64,000 nucleotides of DNA from GCA-002712045 sp028112705 (GTDB taxonomy: Bacteria; Pseudomonadota; Alphaproteobacteria; Rhodobacterales; Rhodobacteraceae), in contig JAOGYN010000001.1 in the NCBI GenBank assembly GCA_028112705.1, positions 124,001 through 188,000 of the forward strand. Direction: 5' to 3'. The translations under genes and the position numbers were made by a program. Under the pieces are notes generated by a model. It did not search any database and was not told the DNA's origin. It saw only the letters and a list, made by a program, of their open reading frames with translations. Of this stretch, positions 62,825 to 64,000 are shown piece by piece; position 1 is the stretch's first letter; each line of letters starts with the position of its first letter.

Positions 62825-64000
62825 ATGACCGAGATACAGAAACCAAAAGCAAATGATGCAAGTAGGCGATCATTTTTAAAGGGGACTAGTGCTTTAGCCG
62901 CAGCTGGTTGGGTTGGTGCATTGACAGGCGGGTTTGTATTAAAGCCAAATTGGGCTCATGCTGCTGGATCCATTAAAATGGGTATTGCTACTGATATTAC
63001 CGGTGGAATTGCGGGAATGGGCAATGCTAATTGGCAGACGGCACAATTTGCGGCTAAGCAAATTAATGATGCAGGAGGAATTCTTGGACGACCAATCGAA
63101 TTAATTCTTGAAGATACTGCTTCTGACGCAGGGATAGCCGTCGGTAATGTCCGTCGCCTAGTTGAAAGACATAAGGTTGATGTTATTTTAGGAGGTATCA
63201 CTAGTTCCATGCGTGAGGCCATTAAAAATCCAATAGTTAAGCGTGGGAAAACCCTTTATATATATCCTCAATTGTACGAGGGCCAAGAGTGTACACCTCA
63301 TCTTTATTGCACTGGACCAACGCCTTACCAACAAATTGCAGAATTGATACCCTATTTAGTCAAACAGGGTAACAAGCGCTTTGCGATGCCATCTGCTAAT
63401 TATCGCTGGCCACAACTTCTTAATGTCTGGACAAAGAAACTTATTGAAGAGCAGGGTGGAGAAGTCGTTCTAGAAGAATATTTTCCAATAGATCAAGTTG
63501 AATATTCTGCAACTGTTGGGAAGATAAAAAGTGAAAAAGTAGATCACGTATTCTTGACCATCATTCCACCAGGATTGGGAGCCTTTACTAAACAATTATA
63601 TGAGACTGGTTTCCATAGTAATGGAGGAACTTTGTCCTGCGTATACTATGACGAGAATGCTGTAAATTACGTTGCACCTAGGGAACTAGAAGGTGTCTAT
63701 AGCTGTCTTGATTATTTCCATACAGTGGATGATGCATTTAGTAATGATGCTTTGGCTGGTTATAATGCGATGTGGCCAGGCTCAAACTACTTACTTTCTG
63801 CAGGATCAGGCGCCACTGGCATGTACCGTGGGATAAAACTGTATGAAGCAGGCGTTAATGCGACTAACGGCGATCTTGCTAGAGAGGCTGTTTCAGCAGC
63901 AATTGATGGAGTGACAAATGTTCAGGGTATGGGTGGAAAGTTTAGTATGGTTCCAGGGACCGGACACGCAGCTATGAATATGTATATTGCCCAAGCCAAT
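62825..64000 (+). CDS. Amide/branched-chain amino acid-type receptor, partial
   Basis: The frame is open from ATG 62825 (site GGGAG) to the window end, 392 codons without stop. A Tat-type signal (SRRSFLKGTSALAAAGWVGAL) leads into a periplasmic binding fold of the type I family: IKMGIATDITGGIAGMGNAN, AAKQINDAGGILGRPIELILED and VRRLVERHKVDVILGG. The later part (AMPSANYRWPQLLNVW) recalls UrtA, AmiC or FmdD-like receptors for urea, amides or short-chain compounds. It serves the LivH-like permease. The C-terminus is not in the window. Confidence 0.9.
   Translation, partial: MTEIQKPKANDASRRSFLKGTSALAAAGWVGALTGGFVLKPNWAHAAGSIKMGIATDITGGIAGMGNANWQTAQFAAKQINDAGGILGRPIELILEDTASDAGIAVGNVRRLVERHKVDVILGGITSSMREAIKNPIVKRGKTLYIYPQLYEGQECTPHLYCTGPTPYQQIAELIPYLVKQGNKRFAMPSANYRWPQLLNVWTKKLIEEQGGEVVLEEYFPIDQVEYSATVGKIKSEKVDHVFLTIIPPGLGAFTKQLYETGFHSNGGTLSCVYYDENAVNYVAPRELEGVYSCLDYFHTVDDAFSNDALAGYNAMWPGSNYLLSAGSGATGMYRGIKLYEAGVNATNGDLAREAVSAAIDGVTNVQGMGGKFSMVPGTGHAAMNMYIAQAN

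Overview
The window looks like the chromosome of a low-GC marine alphaproteobacterium, possibly a SAR116/Puniceispirillales-type or related pelagic lineage. This is inference from gene content: a DddQ-like DMSP lyase, a marine proteobacterial VWA target plus class GN sortase pair, a photolyase, an EnvZ-type kinase, and many ABC and TRAP uptake systems for organic substrates. No rRNA gene, CRISPR array or intact insertion sequence is visible. The only complete tRNA gene is tRNA-Asn(GTT).

Layout. 1-2920 is core-like: the end of a histidine phosphatase gene, an EnvZ-like kinase, an MBL-fold hydrolase and tRNA-Asn. From inside that tRNA to 15860 lies a 13-kb integrative element bounded by a 49-bp perfect direct repeat. 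Its right end carries a P4-type integrase, a hypothetical protein, an AlpA regulator and a Zn-finger/Toprim/RecA-like primase-helicase, with a cluster of TGTCGCC repeats that could be its replication origin. Its cargo is an LRR protein, a URO-D-family protein, a degenerate LytM-domain protein, a Sel1 protein, several membrane or secreted hypotheticals, a DUF2779 double-nuclease protein, a GC-rich zinc-ribbon protein and a DMSP lyase. Two cargo genes are bracketed by duplicated fragments of neighbouring genes. Decayed copies of the element boundary recur near 20.7 kb, 29.0 kb and perhaps 45.6 kb, so this stretch seems to have received several islands in succession; a 1255-residue RTX/FG-GAP protein sits between two of these boundaries.

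20.8-40.9 kb is mixed: tiny membrane proteins, a tandem Rid-like protein, an Atm1-type ABC exporter, DUF411 and fasciclin proteins, a photolyase, a complete peptide-type ABC importer, folA-thyA, a GIY-YIG nuclease-like protein, and the VWA/sortase pair followed by small ORFs. 41.0-45.0 kb is a visibly GC-richer cassette on the minus strand: an FAD oxidoreductase and an SsuABC/TauABC-type importer.

45.7-51.6 kb is a compact plus-strand operon of cupin, TRAP transporter, cyclase-family hydrolase, FAH-family hydrolase and OsmC protein. It reads as uptake and breakdown of one unknown organic acid. 51.9-64.0 kb holds two EamA exporters, an M19 dipeptidase, an ABC-2 exporter, a Tm-1-like (UPF0261) protein coupled to an OYE/2,4-dienoyl-CoA-reductase-like flavoenzyme, a coiled-coil protein, a broken tetR-like gene, and the start of a branched-chain amino acid/amide-type ABC importer that runs off the end.

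Hairpins follow three of the transporter binding-protein genes, a usual device for making more binding protein than membrane subunit. All functions are assigned by eye from motifs and remembered families; no database search was run.
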